Shown here piece by piece: positions 29,101-34,834 of a DNA stretch of 34,950 bases. Source of the stretch: Spartobacteria bacterium (lineage in GTDB: Bacteria > Verrucomicrobiota > Kiritimatiellia > CAIQIC01 > Lenti-01); the NCBI GenBank assembly GCA_009930415.1, contig RZYG01000006.1:1-34950 (forward strand). Reading direction: 5' to 3'. Positions within the stretch are counted from its first letter, which is position 1; every line of letters starts with the position of its first letter. The notes under the pieces are model-generated. The model did no database searches. It was not told the DNA's origin and worked only from the letters and a program-made list of their open reading frames with translations. Both the position numbers and the translations under genes were made by a program.

Positions 29101-32100
29101 CCAGCCGTCCGGCAAGCCGTCCGAATCCGTGTCGACCGCCAACGGGTCGGTGCCGTAATCCTCGATCTCCGCGCGGTCCCTTAAACCGTCGCCGTCCGTG
29201 TCGGAGTCCCGCGGATCCGTGCCCGCGCCGTATTCCTCCACGTTCGACAAGCCGTCCGCATCGTCGTCCCCGCCCGCATCGTCCACGAGCGGATTGAACA
29301 CGTGGACCCATTCCCAACCGTCGGGCATTCCGTCGCCGTCCGTGTCGGCCGCCTGCGGATTCGTGGCCGCGCCGTATTCCTGTCCATTCGCCAAACCGTC
29401 GCCGTCGGGATCGGCCGCCGCATCGTCCGCCAGCGGATTCAAGCCGTTCGCCGCTTCCCAGCCGTCCGGCAGCCCGTCGCCGTCCGTATCGCCGTCTTGC
29501 GGATCCGTGCCGGCCGCCTGCTCCTGCAAATGGGTCAGCCCGTCGCCGTCGGCGTCGGCCCCCGCATCGTCCACCAAGGGATCAAGGCCGTTCGCGACCT
29601 CCCAGCCGTCGGGCAGCCCGTCGCCGTCCGTATCGCCGTCTTGAGGATTCGTGCCCGCGCCGTATTCCTGTCCGTTCGTCAATCCGTCGCCGTCGGCATC
29701 GGACCCCGCATCGTTCGCCAGCGGATTCAAGCCATGGGTCGTTTCCCAGCCATCCGGCATCCCGTCGCCGTCCGTGTCCGGCAGGTTCGGATGCGTGCCC
29801 AGACCGAGCTCTTCCTGGTTCGTCAGGCCGTCGCCGTCGGGATCCGCCGCCGCGTCGGCGACCAGCGCATCCGTGCCGTGGTCGATTTCCCAGGCGTCCG
29901 GCAAGCCGTCGGAATCCGTATCGCCGGCCAATGGATTCGTTCCGTAGATGATCGCTTCGGCATGGTCGTTCAGCCCGTCGTCGTCGCTGTCGGCGTCGAA
30001 CGGATCGGTGCCGTGCGTCACGACTTCGGCGAAATCGTCCAGTCCGTCGCCATCCGGATCGCCGTTGCGCGGATTCGTGTCCTGGACGTATTCTTGGAGA
30101 TTCGTCAGTCCGTCGCCGTCCGCATCGCCGTCTGCGTCGGATACCGCCGGGTTGAAATCGTGGGCCACCTCCCACGCATCCGGCATGCCGTCGGCGTCGC
30201 CGTCTGCGGACAGCGGATCGCTGCCGTGGACGTCCACTTCGGCGCCGTCGGCCAGCCCGTCGCCGTCGGTGTCGGCGGCGTTAGGAGCCGTGCCGGCCTC
30301 CCACTCGCGGCCATTCACCAGCCCGTCGCCGTCCGGATCGCCCAGCCAATCGTTGACCGCCGCCAGTTCGTTCGTCGAGAGCGCCTGCCGGTAGATGCGC
30401 ACGTCGTCGATCGCACCCCGCCAGAACGAATCGGGCACGTTGACGTGGCCGCCGCCGATCAACAGTTCGGGCTGCATCTGCGCGCTGAACGTCTGGTTCG
30501 AAGAAGCCGCCAAGCGGCCATCCACGAACAGCCGGGCCGTCGTTCCGTCGTGCGAAAACGCCACGTCCGCCCAGCGGCCGGTCGGCGACGGAACGCTGAC
30601 CAGCCGCGCCAGCGGCGCATGGTCGCTGCCCAAAATACCCACGAGGGCATTCATGGTCCGATAATGGCGCAACGTGAAGCCCGGCCAAAGGCCGCCCGAA
30701 TAGGTGCCGTCCGAAATGACCGTGGGGTAGTTCCCCGTCCAGCCGGATTGCTGCCAAATCACGGCCGCCACCGTGAACGGCGCGCTCGTCACCACGGCCA
30801 TGCCGTTCGATTGTCCGACGGCCACGACGTCGTTCAGGCCGTCGAACCATAAAGCGCCCCGGTTGCGCCCCGTCGTCCAATTCGTCGCCGCCACGTTGCG
30901 CAAGCGACCGGGCCAATTCGTCGAAACCCGGTTCGATGCCACGGTTCCCGCGCCTTCGTCGAACGACCAGTGCGCCGCCAACCCATAGGCCGACCCGCCA
31001 TCCGACAGCGGATCAAAGCCGTGAACCACTTCCCATCCATCGGGCAATCCGTCCGAATCCGTGTCCGCCGCCAGCGGATCCGTTTCATAGACGTTCAGTT
31101 CGCCCAGATCCGTCAGATTGTCCCCGTCGGTATCGACGTCGCGGGGATCGGTGCCCGCGTTCATTTCCTGCAGGTTGGTGAGACCGTCGCCGTCCCGATC
31201 GTCGCCGGCATTGCTCAGGAGCGGATTGAGGCCGTGGCTGGCCTCCCAGCCATCCGTCATGCCGTCGCCATCCGTATCCATGTCCAGCGGGGCGGTGCCC
31301 GTGCCGTATTCCTGCAGGTTGGTCAACCCGTCGGCATCGGGATCCGCGGCGGCATCGGCCTCGAGCGCGTTCGTCCCGTGGGCGATTTCCCAGCCATCCG
31401 GCAAGCCATCGGCATCCGTATCGGCCAGGTTCGGGTGCGTCCCGGCCGCCTGTTCCGCCCAATTCGCCAACCCATCGCCGTCGGGGTCCGCCGCCGCGTC
31501 AGAAACCAACGGTTCCGTTCCGTTCGCAATTTCCCAGGCATCGGACATTTCGTCGCCGTCGGTGTCCGGATCCAGCGGATTCGTGCCGTACGTGATGGCT
31601 TCCGCAAAATCGTTCAATCCGTCGCCGTCGCTGTCGGCGGCGAACGGATCGGTGCCGTGCGTCATGACTTCCGCGTAGTCGTTCAATCCGTCGCCGTCCG
31701 GATCGCCGTGGCGCGGATCCGTGCCGGCGCCGCATTCCTGCAGATTGGTGAGACCGTCGCCGTCCGCGTCGCCGTCCGCATCGGGTACCGCCGGATCGAA
31801 ATCGTGAGCGACTTCCCAGGCGTCCGGCAGGCCGTCGGCATCCGTGTCGGCCGACAGGGGATTGCTGCCGTGAAGGTCCACTTCCGCGCCGTCCGCCAGC
31901 CCGTCGCCGTCGCTGTCGGCCTCGTTCGGATCGGTTTCATGCTGCCATTCGCGGCCGTTGACCAGCCCGTCGCCGTCCGGATCGCCCAGCCAGTCGTTCG
32001 CCGCCGCCAGTTCATCCGTCGAGAGCGCCTGCCGATAGATGCGCACGTCGTCGATGGCCCCGCGCCAGAAAGAATCGGGCACGTTGACGTGGCCTCCGCC

Positions 32101-33285
32101 GATCAGCAGTTCCGGCTGCCGCGCCGCGGAAAAAGCGCTGGACGCCGCCGCCACGAGCCGCCCGTCCACGAAAAGCCGCGCCGTCGTCCCGTCGTGCGCA
32201 AACGCCACGTCCACCCAGCGGCCGGCCCCCGCCGGCATCCAGTTCGTCGCGAAAAGTTGTTTCAGCGGCGCATTGCTGGCGCCGATATTCAGCACCATGG
32301 CGTTGGTGGCCCGTTGATAGCGCAGCGTGAAGCCCGGCCAAAGCCCGCCCGAATAGAACCCATCCGAAATCACGGTCGGATAGTTCCCCGTCCACGATCC
32401 GTCCTGCCAAACCGTCGCCGTCACCGTGAACGGCGCGCCCGTCACGACGGCGCCAGCATTCGACTGCGATACCGCCACGTAGTCGTTCGCGCCATCGAAT
32501 CCCAGCGCGCCCCCGTTGCGCCCCGTCGTCCAATTGCTGGCCGTCATGCCGCGCAGAACTCCCGGCCAATTCGTCGAGACCCGGTTCGACGCCCAGTTCC
32601 CCGTCCCCTCGTCGAACGTCCAGTGGGCCACGAGACCCAACGCCGCGCCGCCGTCCGACGTCGGCACAAACCCCTGATCCACTTCCCATTTGTCCGGCAG
32701 CCCGTCCGAATCCGTATCCACCGCCAGCGGATCGGTGGCATGCGTGAGCACTTCCTCGCCGTCGGTCAGGCCATCGCCGTCGGTATCGGCGAAATCCGGT
32801 CGGGTACCGCGTTCGTATTCCGCGAGATTGGCCAAGCCGTCGGCATCGGCGTCGATCGCGGCATCGGCGGGATCGAGCGGATTCAGCAACAACGGCCGCC
32901 GCAACTCGTAGACGTCGTCGATGCCGTCTCCATCGGAATCCAGCGGCTGCGTCACGTCCCGCGAGCGCACCCGATAGAATTGCCGGGATTGCAGCGGAAA
33001 GACGTCCGCATCTTGCCAGGTCTGCGTGCCCTGCACGCCCAGCACCAGGCCCGTCAGCCCCCAGTTGCTCACGGAAGGAGCCGCCTGCACCAGATGGTAG
33101 TCGGTGGTGGCCGACGGAATCTCGATCCGAAAATCCAGATTGGTGCGCTGCGCTTCGATCCAAAAGTCCGCCACGCCGGCATCCGGCCCCGGCAAGACCA
33201 GCCAGAGCCCCAGAAAAACCCACCAACAACCCGGCCGCCAAGCGGTCAGGTTCTTGATTCTACGACCTGCTGGAAGCCCGAGCAT
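17173..33285 (-). CDS. Giant secreted LamG / thrombospondin type 3 repeat protein with embedded glycoside-hydrolase-like domain
   Basis: A single uninterrupted frame of 5370 codons. The N terminus has a basic region, a hydrophobic core (WWVFLGLWLVL, about residues 21-31) and a likely cleavage after GVA (about 39), so it should be secreted. A short domain ending QSRQFYRVRSRD (about 95-106) is of a kind common in PVC bacteria. The rest alternates LamG/concanavalin-like domains (nine, each about 210 residues) with blocks of acidic DxDxDG repeats (about 107). About residues 3650-4390 are different: a divergent LamG-like part, a TIM-barrel-like part with FFFNEPSLNGW (E4011), and an Fn3-like part. 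The protein ends right after a last repeat (GTDPRVP), with no LPXTG, PEP-CTERM or obvious Por-type signal. It probably binds calcium and glycans outside the cell; function is inferred from domains only. Confidence 0.93.
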   Translation of the reverse strand: MLGLPAGRRIKNLTAWRPGCWWVFLGLWLVLPGPDAGVADFWIEAQRTNLDFRIEIPSATTDYHLVQAAPSVSNWGLTGLVLGVQGTQTWQDADVFPLQSRQFYRVRSRDVTQPLDSDGDGIDDVYELRRPLLLNPLDPADAAIDADADGLANLAEYERGTRPDFADTDGDGLTDGEEVLTHATDPLAVDTDSDGLPDKWEVDQGFVPTSDGGAALGLVAHWTFDEGTGNWASNRVSTNWPGVLRGMTASNWTTGRNGGALGFDGANDYVAVSQSNAGAVVTGAPFTVTATVWQDGSWTGNYPTVISDGFYSGGLWPGFTLRYQRATNAMVLNIGASNAPLKQLFATNWMPAGAGRWVDVAFAHDGTTARLFVDGRLVAAASSAFSAARQPELLIGGGHVNVPDSFWRGAIDDVRIYRQALSTDELAAANDWLGDPDGDGLVNGREWQHETDPNEADSDGDGLADGAEVDLHGSNPLSADTDADGLPDAWEVAHDFDPAVPDADGDADGDGLTNLQECGAGTDPRHGDPDGDGLNDYAEVMTHGTDPFAADSDGDGLNDFAEAITYGTNPLDPDTDGDEMSDAWEIANGTEPLVSDAAADPDGDGLANWAEQAAGTHPNLADTDADGLPDGWEIAHGTNALEADAAADPDADGLTNLQEYGTGTAPLDMDTDGDGMTDGWEASHGLNPLLSNAGDDRDGDGLTNLQEMNAGTDPRDVDTDGDNLTDLGELNVYETDPLAADTDSDGLPDGWEVVHGFDPLSDGGSAYGLAAHWSFDEGAGTVASNRVSTNWPGRLRNVAATNWTTGRNRGALWFDGLNDVVAVGQSNGMAVVTSAPFTVAAVIWQQSGWTGNYPTVISDGTYSGGLWPGFTLRHYRTMNALVGILGSDHAPLARLVSVPSPTGRWADVAFSHDGTTARLFVDGRLAASSNQTFSAQMQPELLIGGGHVNVPDSFWRGAIDDVRIYRQALSTNELAAVNDWLGDPDGDGLVNGREWEAGTAPNAADTDGDGLADGAEVDVHGSDPLSADGDADGMPDAWEVAHDFNPAVSDADGDADGDGLTNLQEYVQDTNPRNGDPDGDGLDDFAEVVTHGTDPFDADSDDDGLNDHAEAIIYGTNPLAGDTDSDGLPDAWEIDHGTDALVADAAADPDGDGLTNQEELGLGTHPNLPDTDGDGMPDGWETTHGLNPLANDAGSDADGDGLTNGQEYGAGTNPQDGDTDGDGLPDGWEVANGLDPLVDDAGADADGDGLTHLQEQAAGTDPQDGDTDGDGLPDGWEAANGLNPLADDAAADPDGDGLANGQEYGAATNPQAADTDGDGMPDGWEWVHVFNPLVDDAGGDDDADGLSNVEEYGAGTDPRDSDTDGDGLRDRAEIEDYGTDPLAVDTDSDGLPDGWEQANGFDPRSDGGLAYGLTAHWRFDEGAGTTASNRVSANWPGLLRGMAAGNWTVGRNGGALEFNGLNSVVAVAQSNGAAVATGAPFTVMAVLRQDGAWTGNYPTAVSDGSYAGGYWPGFTLRYQRGANAMLVNIGSSNAPLKQLQATNWVPARADRWVDVAFAHDGSTARLFVDGRLAVSAAGAFSAALQPELLIGGGHVNVHESFWRGAIDDVRIYRQALGTNDLAAVNDWLGDPDGDSFINGREWEAGTDPNEADSDGDGLADGAEVDVHGSDPLSADGDADGMPDAWEVAYDFEPAVPDADGDADNDGLANLQEYDSSTNPRNGDPDGDGLNDYAEVVTHGTDPFDADSDDDGLSDYAETQTHGTDPLDPDTDADGLPDRWEVDVGLDALAGEGREGADGDPDGDGLTNATEYGLGTHPNWPDTDADGLPDGWEHAHGLNPLADDAAGDADGDGLTNAQEYADDVDPQDPDTDGDGMPDGWEVAHGLNPGLDDAAGDADGDGLDNLAEFSAGTDPQAADTDDDGLTDAQEVGTYGTDPLAVDTDSDGLPDGWEQTHGFNPRSDGGMAFGLTAHWTFDGGAATFVSNRISTNWPGLLRNTSASNWIAGRNGGALRFDGQNDYVAVAQTNAGAVVTGAPFTVTAVVRQDGAWTGNYPTVVSDGAYSGGFWPGFTLRYQRATNALVLNIGASNAPLKQLLATNWLPARADRWVDVAFAHDGTTAWFYASGQLVASASNAFSARLQPELLLGAGHVNVPESFWRGAIDDVRIYRQALGTNEWMAVNDWLGDPDGDGLVNGREWQLGTDPNAADLDLDGDGLPDDWELLHFGDLDETGAGDADGDGLTNGEEYEQETDPLDSDTDDDGLDDGDEVQVHRTDPLLSDTDGDGLGDQAEIDPHGTDPLSADTDGDDLPDAWELDVGLEPANAVGDQGGAGDPDDDGLDNRQELAHGTDPLAADTDGDGLPDGAETAVGTDPLAADTDSDGLPDAWEVAHGFNPLSDGGRAQGLVARWAFDDGLATFASNWVSTNWPGRLRGMASNAWTTGRNGGALEFDGVDDGIAVAQTNGAAVVKSAPFTVTAVVWQDGTWTGGYPTVISDAAYDGVYWPGFTLRVQRSMDALVGLVGSSNAPRAQLVRTNWAAVSTGRWVDVALAHDGTKARLFVDGGLVSVKEQPFSAQMQPELWMGAGQVNTPESFWRGKLDDVRIYRSALTAAGLATVNDWLGDPDGDGLVNGREWEAGTNPNEADSDGDGLEDGAEMDVHGSDPLSADGDADGMPDLWEVTHDFHPAVPDADGDADGDGLTNLQEYGYGTNPRNGDPDGDGLEDDEEIAAGTDPFDADSDGDGLNDYAEAITYGTDPLSDDTDSDGLPDAWEIANGTDALVADAAADPDGDGLTNQEERGLGTHPNLPDTDGDGMPDGWEAAHGLNPLANDAAGDPDGDGLANGQEYGATTDPQAADTDGDGMPDGWELYNGFDPLVDDAGGDDDGDGLSNAEEYGAGTDPRDSDTDGDGLGDRAEIEDHGTDPVAADTDSDGLPDGWELAHELNPLSDGGLSYGLAAHWRFDEGTGTTASNRVSSNWPGLLRGMAASNWTVGRNGGALGFDGVNDGVAVAQSNGAAVVTGAPFTVTAVLRQDGAWTGNYPTVISDGQFTGGYWPGFTLRYQRGPNAMTVNVGGTNSLSQLPATNWLPAQAGRWVDVAFAHDGSTARLFVGGRLAKEMAGAFSAALQPELLIGGGHVNEHESGWRGALDDVRIYRQALSTNDLAAVNDWLGDPDGDGFINGREWEAGTDPNDADSDGDGLADGAEVDLHGSDPLSADGDADGMPDAWEVAHDFEPAVPDADGDADGDGLTNLQEYGYGTDPRNGDPDGDGLNDYAEVVTHGTDPFDADSDDDGLNDYAEAETYGTNPLDPDTDGDGLPDLWEVETGLDALDGEGREGADGDPDGDGLTNQEERGLGTHPLLADTDGDGLDDGDELPLATDPLDADSDADGLPDGWEVDYEFNPLSGMATNLHLRLWLRFDEGAGTALVNSASAEYPAQIRGATGTQWTNDAKGRGALWLGGSNGYVAVAQAQGAVVTGGSFTVCAWVWQETGASPYPTLVSDGAWRGDAYWPGFTLRVTEGGDQVMGLVGSADQPVAEVAADLWGARWGGRWTHVALVQEQDTTRLYVDGSLWSARTNVFVPATNAELRIGRGHVNEPDSAWRGKMDDVRIYGTALTSAQLAELFEAQADANADGASNREEFLAAEDPRADAGVAGSEGALDMLFVPRDWTPEDPPQYLAHFGDSNPGNEIHVFLENDKLKFILMDADGNRHAVFHPNLVGGGFLLSNATNRITASWRGFNTGRPTAEMRLFVNGIDHQADMGLVHNPRLTTSFWEYETDYWNAAFVAAPWSGVVRSNAVRFGSWADGIYAAKVDWVAAHVRPTAYGMAATNPLPTFALRAKDPPAPGARPRTLIQEITRPMGVADFVSSNAMRVLIRRYAQVADAAEKTMSWMGWAQSAPKTWDIIEANVRDAIAIGNEEGLDIALSSANHLEPKICYRYSNSLPNRAECLAATTNGAEIRVFLTNATWVINDSFEVPRFDVADRTTVSNFLDKWRLDLSVFSDYGYFFFNEPSLNGWEDGSYLRSPTASTNGLAWFREYVVARYGPAHAGIRFPVSPLGYGAAEATNAAAYRLVLDEAITNRFEITTDPDHWAQWWEWRQVVFAHLMAGYAEQLAALNATNAHWRGMVAFISPQLAWKPWAAINLPLLSQIPDLDWMVMENSRRYTYGTTARRVEEDVQLQLAGLKEVMGTNTGFGSYAMAHTYPFPAVSPGATNATYNLNWLSNDVAHAVLPEFQSSLVVPYSAFLLVNRPGYTSSYQNAHYVPEVADLWSRERFAKLWAPLEGHSATGDTTTNPIIRFAWAPLEQAQAYEWQFSAATDFSATNLRTLTATARIDWSMLDQPMPAAGQPLHWRVRGIFHVLAFDEAGRVVETNRYFGTWANAPETVVLADVDGDGLPDAWERLRLGHLDEIAGGDPDGDGLTNLQEYAAGANPTLGDTDGDGLADAAEVLQHGTHPARVDTDGDGLNDRAEAITYGTAPLDPDSDGDGLNDYAEIVTWGTDPLAVDTDGDGLSDSWEIAVGLNPLSDDAGNDDDDDGLSNELEATYGTDPMDPDTDGDGLSDGDEVALHHTDPANPDTDGDGLSDAAETVPGATDPLDPDSDGDGMWDGWEVRYGLLPLEDDAAADADADGLSNWLEHGYGSHPREPDSDSDGLPDLWERDNGLDLTSDGGLEYGLAARWTFDEGVGGVASNAVSTNWPGTLRFMTETNWIAGRGGRALWFDGVNDAVAVAQAAGHAVVTAAPFTVTAVIWQDEAWTGLYPTVVSDARLVSGDRVPGYVLRYHAGQNRLVGLAGNSNAVTYGAGTTNWLPIGGGRWVDVALTHDGTWTRLYVEGQLAGTTSNGFDAVRQSELLIGGGHLNVLDAFWRGKIDDVRIYRSALDAFHLAVVNDWLGDPDLDGLVNGREWQQGTDPNDPDTDGDGLSDYDEVAVHGTDPLLMDTDGDQMPDAWEVAFGTNPLLDDADDDDDDDGLTHFQEYVNGTWPLQADPDADGLLDGDEIARGTDPFDADSDDDGLSDGAEVWTHATNPLAADTDVDGLPDKWELDSGLNANVANADEDPDGDGLINLEEYGWGTLPLVPDTDADGLEDGPEIANGADPLAPDTDADGLPDGWEVDYGFNPASDGGLAHGLAARWTFEETADGIVSNRATALWPARLVAMAETNWTAGRGVGTALGFDGANDYVAVDQTAAAVVTGAPFTVTAVIWQEPGWTNVYPTVVSDGYLFMTNRWPGFALRYVAGLDALAGYAGSSNAPVGAVLATNWSGVRAGRWVDVALAHDGIQARLFVDGREVAAAPQAFTAARQPELRIGGGHVNVPEAYWRGRIDDLRIYRSALGTNELALVDDWLADADGDGASNGAEYLAGTDPRVP
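20130..22330 (-). other. Embedded glycoside-hydrolase-like region of the giant protein
   Basis: This is the only long part of the giant protein without TSP3 or typical LamG repeats. About 21760-22330 encodes a beta-rich, LamG-like segment (FVPRDWTPEDPPQYLAHFGD). About 20420-21745 encodes a segment rich in W, Y and F with DYGYFFFNEPSLNGWEDG and, further on, HWAQWWEWRQVVFAHLM and LDWMVMENSRRY. NEP (E4011) and MEN (E4160) are candidate acid/base and nucleophile of a clan GH-A TIM barrel, perhaps GH42-like. About 20130-20415 looks like a fibronectin III-type domain (FAWAPLEQAQAYEWQFS). The family is not assigned; catalysis is inference. Confidence 0.5.
29299..29874 (-). repeat. Four in-register 144-nt units within the TSP3 array
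   Basis: Related sequence restarts exactly every 144 nt at 29299, 29443, 29587 and 29731, each unit coding for 48 residues (one 22-residue plus one 26-residue repeat). The two middle units are nearly identical over about 65 nt, including the stretch cagcccgtcgccgtccgtat. The matching block after LamG copy 5 (24676-24963) has only two such units, so two were gained or lost here. Confidence 0.75.
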
Positions 33286-33331
33286 CGTGTCCGGTTGGGG
33301 GTTGCGTGTGCGCGCTTAACACTACTCAAAT

Positions 33332-33360
33332 ACAATAACCCCGCGCCGCACCGACATCAA
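33332..33360 (-). promoter_or_regulatory. Candidate sigma70-type promoter of the giant gene
   Basis: On the minus strand TTGATG (33360-33355) and TATTGT (33337-33332) are separated by 17 nt, each matching four of six consensus bases. The region around the -10 box (TTATTGTATTTGAG) is markedly AT-rich against a GC-rich background. It leaves a leader of about 40 nt before the ATG at 33285. It lies in the 118-nt gap after the DUF362 gene, so the giant gene may be transcribed on its own. Confidence 0.5.
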
Positions 33361-33403
33361 ACCCGATTCTCCGGAAACCGCAGGGACTTCCGCAAAACAC
33401 ATC

Positions 33404-34831
33404 TCATTGGTCTGGTTCTAGATGGCCCATCCATCCCCGGGGCGGCCGCGCGGCGGGAAACGGCGGATCGAACGCAGGCCGCTCCGGAGCCCCGGCGCAA
33501 ATCTGCCAGCGCATGGGGTCGCAGGCGTGTCGCAATAGGGGTATTTTCGCTGAATCGAAGCCCAACAAGGCCGCCCCGATGAAATCGCCGACGGCCGGAT
33601 TGCGCACGGCAAAGACCGCCCCGGTCAACAGCGGATCGGGGGCCAGCGGTCCTTCGCCCTGGCCCGCGATCACGGCATCGACGATGGAGATTTCTTCCCG
33701 CTGGATTTCGTCGTGCAGAATGCCGTTGCGATCGGCATGGAGAAGGGCGCGGTTCAAGTCGAGACAGGTCCGCCAGATGGTGTCGTTGCCGTGCCAACTG
33801 CCCTCGATCTGCGCCGCGGGATCTGCTTTTTGCCGCTGCACCAAACCCCGCCAGGCCACCCGCTCGAACAACCGGTAGAGGCGCGGCAGCCCCCGCAACC
33901 GGCCGTTTGCGAAATCGAGCAGGTTTTCCGCCAGCGACAGTCTCCAGTGGGCCTGCGCGTAATCGTCGCCCGCGCCGCTGTCCGCCCCGCCCTTCCGGTG
34001 GTGCGGCAAATATTCCTTGTTGCCGTTGATGCCGATCAGGTTCTTCAGGCAACAGGTAATGCCCGTTTTTTTGTGCGCCTTGAGCTTGGGCACGTTCACC
34101 ACCAAATCCGCTTCCAGGATTTCCCTGGCGATCAAATACCGGTGCCGGCCGGGCCGATGGTGTGCCCACATCTTGCGGGGATCGTAGACCGTCACCCGAA
34201 ATTTTCGCCAGTCTCCGGAAATCGGCTCCAGCAGACTGTCGGAACCCAGATCCACAAGCGCGTAGTCCGTTTCCGGCCGCAATTCTTCGTCCACGAATTT
34301 CAAATCCCCGGCCTGCCGCATGACGGTGCGGCGGAAATCCTTCACGGCCAGAGGCAGGCCGCGCCCCTGGAAGTCGCCGACGACCTTCCGGAGCCCGCCG
34401 AAATCGAGCAGGGCTTCGAAATCGCACCCCTGCAAGGGCGCGTCGCCCAGCACGACCTGCTCCGGCTTGGCCAAAAACACGTATTCCAGCACCGCCCGGA
34501 GCACGGACGGATGGGTGATCATGCAATCCATCCCTCCCGCCCCCTCGTTGCGGTGCAACACCCAGTTGGGCTTCACCACGATCCGGCCGTCCGGCTTCAC
34601 GAGGTCGCCGAGCGGATTCCACGCCGGCGTGCCGAAGCGCGCCGCATCGAGGCCGAGGTCGCGCAGCGCCCCGCGCACCAGCGCGAAAACCGGATTGGGT
34701 GCCGGCCCAAGCCTCAGCCCCGGAAATTCCGGATAGGCCTCTCCGGGCGGATAGGCCGCCGCCGTTGGATACGCCGCCGCCCCGTCCAGCCGCTTCAACC
34801 CCCACGCACCGGACTGGACGAGCCCCGCCAT
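33404..34831 (-). CDS. DUF362 domain-containing protein
   Basis: This 475-residue protein matches the DUF362 family (Pfam PF04015). IVVKPNWVLHRNEG followed by ITHPSVLRAVLEYVF and EQVVLGDAPLQGCDF form the conserved first half; ADLVVNVPKLKAHKKTGITC and CLKNLIGINGNKEYLPHH form the central motif. The C-terminal part has ISIVDAVIAGQGEGPLAPDP. No ferredoxin-type cysteine cluster is visible, unlike some relatives. The biochemical role of the family is not established; members often sit in polysaccharide or redox gene neighbourhoods. The ATG at 34831 is only 3 nt after the tpx stop codon, so the two genes are probably cotranscribed. Confidence 0.88.
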   Translation of the reverse strand: MAGLVQSGAWGLKRLDGAAAYPTAAAYPPGEAYPEFPGLRLGPAPNPVFALVRGALRDLGLDAARFGTPAWNPLGDLVKPDGRIVVKPNWVLHRNEGAGGMDCMITHPSVLRAVLEYVFLAKPEQVVLGDAPLQGCDFEALLDFGGLRKVVGDFQGRGLPLAVKDFRRTVMRQAGDLKFVDEELRPETDYALVDLGSDSLLEPISGDWRKFRVTVYDPRKMWAHHRPGRHRYLIAREILEADLVVNVPKLKAHKKTGITCCLKNLIGINGNKEYLPHHRKGGADSGAGDDYAQAHWRLSLAENLLDFANGRLRGLPRLYRLFERVAWRGLVQRQKADPAAQIEGSWHGNDTIWRTCLDLNRALLHADRNGILHDEIQREEISIVDAVIAGQGEGPLAPDPLLTGAVFAVRNPAVGDFIGAALLGFDSAKIPLLRHACDPMRWQICAGAPERPAFDPPFPAARPPRGWMGHLEPDQ

Positions 34832-34834
34832 GCC

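Larger units (their letters stand above)
17255..32640 (-). repeat. Nine LamG-like (concanavalin-like) domain copies
   Basis: Each copy starts near GLxAHWxFDEGxG and ends near WRGAIDDVRIYRQALxTNEL. Approximate positions from N to C terminus: 32012-32640, 30360-30990, 28420-29060, 26750-27395, 25440-26090, 23795-24435, 22420-23065, 18620-19262 and 17255-17910. Copies 1-6 are close relatives of each other (shared SNRVSTNWPG, TGRNGGAL, GNYPTVISDG, WPGFTLRYQR, ELLIGGGHVNV). Copy 7, just before the barrel, is the most divergent. Copies 8 and 9 form a separate, intermediate pair. Confidence 0.88.
17176..32950 (-). repeat. About 107 thrombospondin type 3-like (DxDxDG) repeats
   Basis: Counted by eye in the translation, repeats follow two alternating forms: about 22 residues of the type DTDGDGLPDGWEvahGlnP and about 23-26 residues of the type DxDGDGLtNxqEYgaGTdP. 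In order from the N terminus the blocks between LamG domains hold about 4, 14, 18, 14, 9, 14, 10, 1, (barrel) 12, 10 and 1 repeats. Aspartates at positions 1, 3 and 5 of the loop match bacterial TSP3/EF-hand-like calcium loops. A few have lost a loop Gly (DTDGDEMSD, DTDGDNLTD, DPDGDSFIN). Confidence 0.85.

Noticed and set aside
17176-32950. Regularly repeated DNA that could be mistaken for a CRISPR array
   Set aside because: The repeats stay in one reading frame, vary in length and sequence, have no constant spacers, and code for calcium-binding repeats.
30970-33582. Plus-strand open frame of 870 codons opposite the N-terminal part of the giant gene
   Set aside because: It is an antisense shadow of the repeat array, with the same Arg/Ile/Val pattern as the 3249-codon one.
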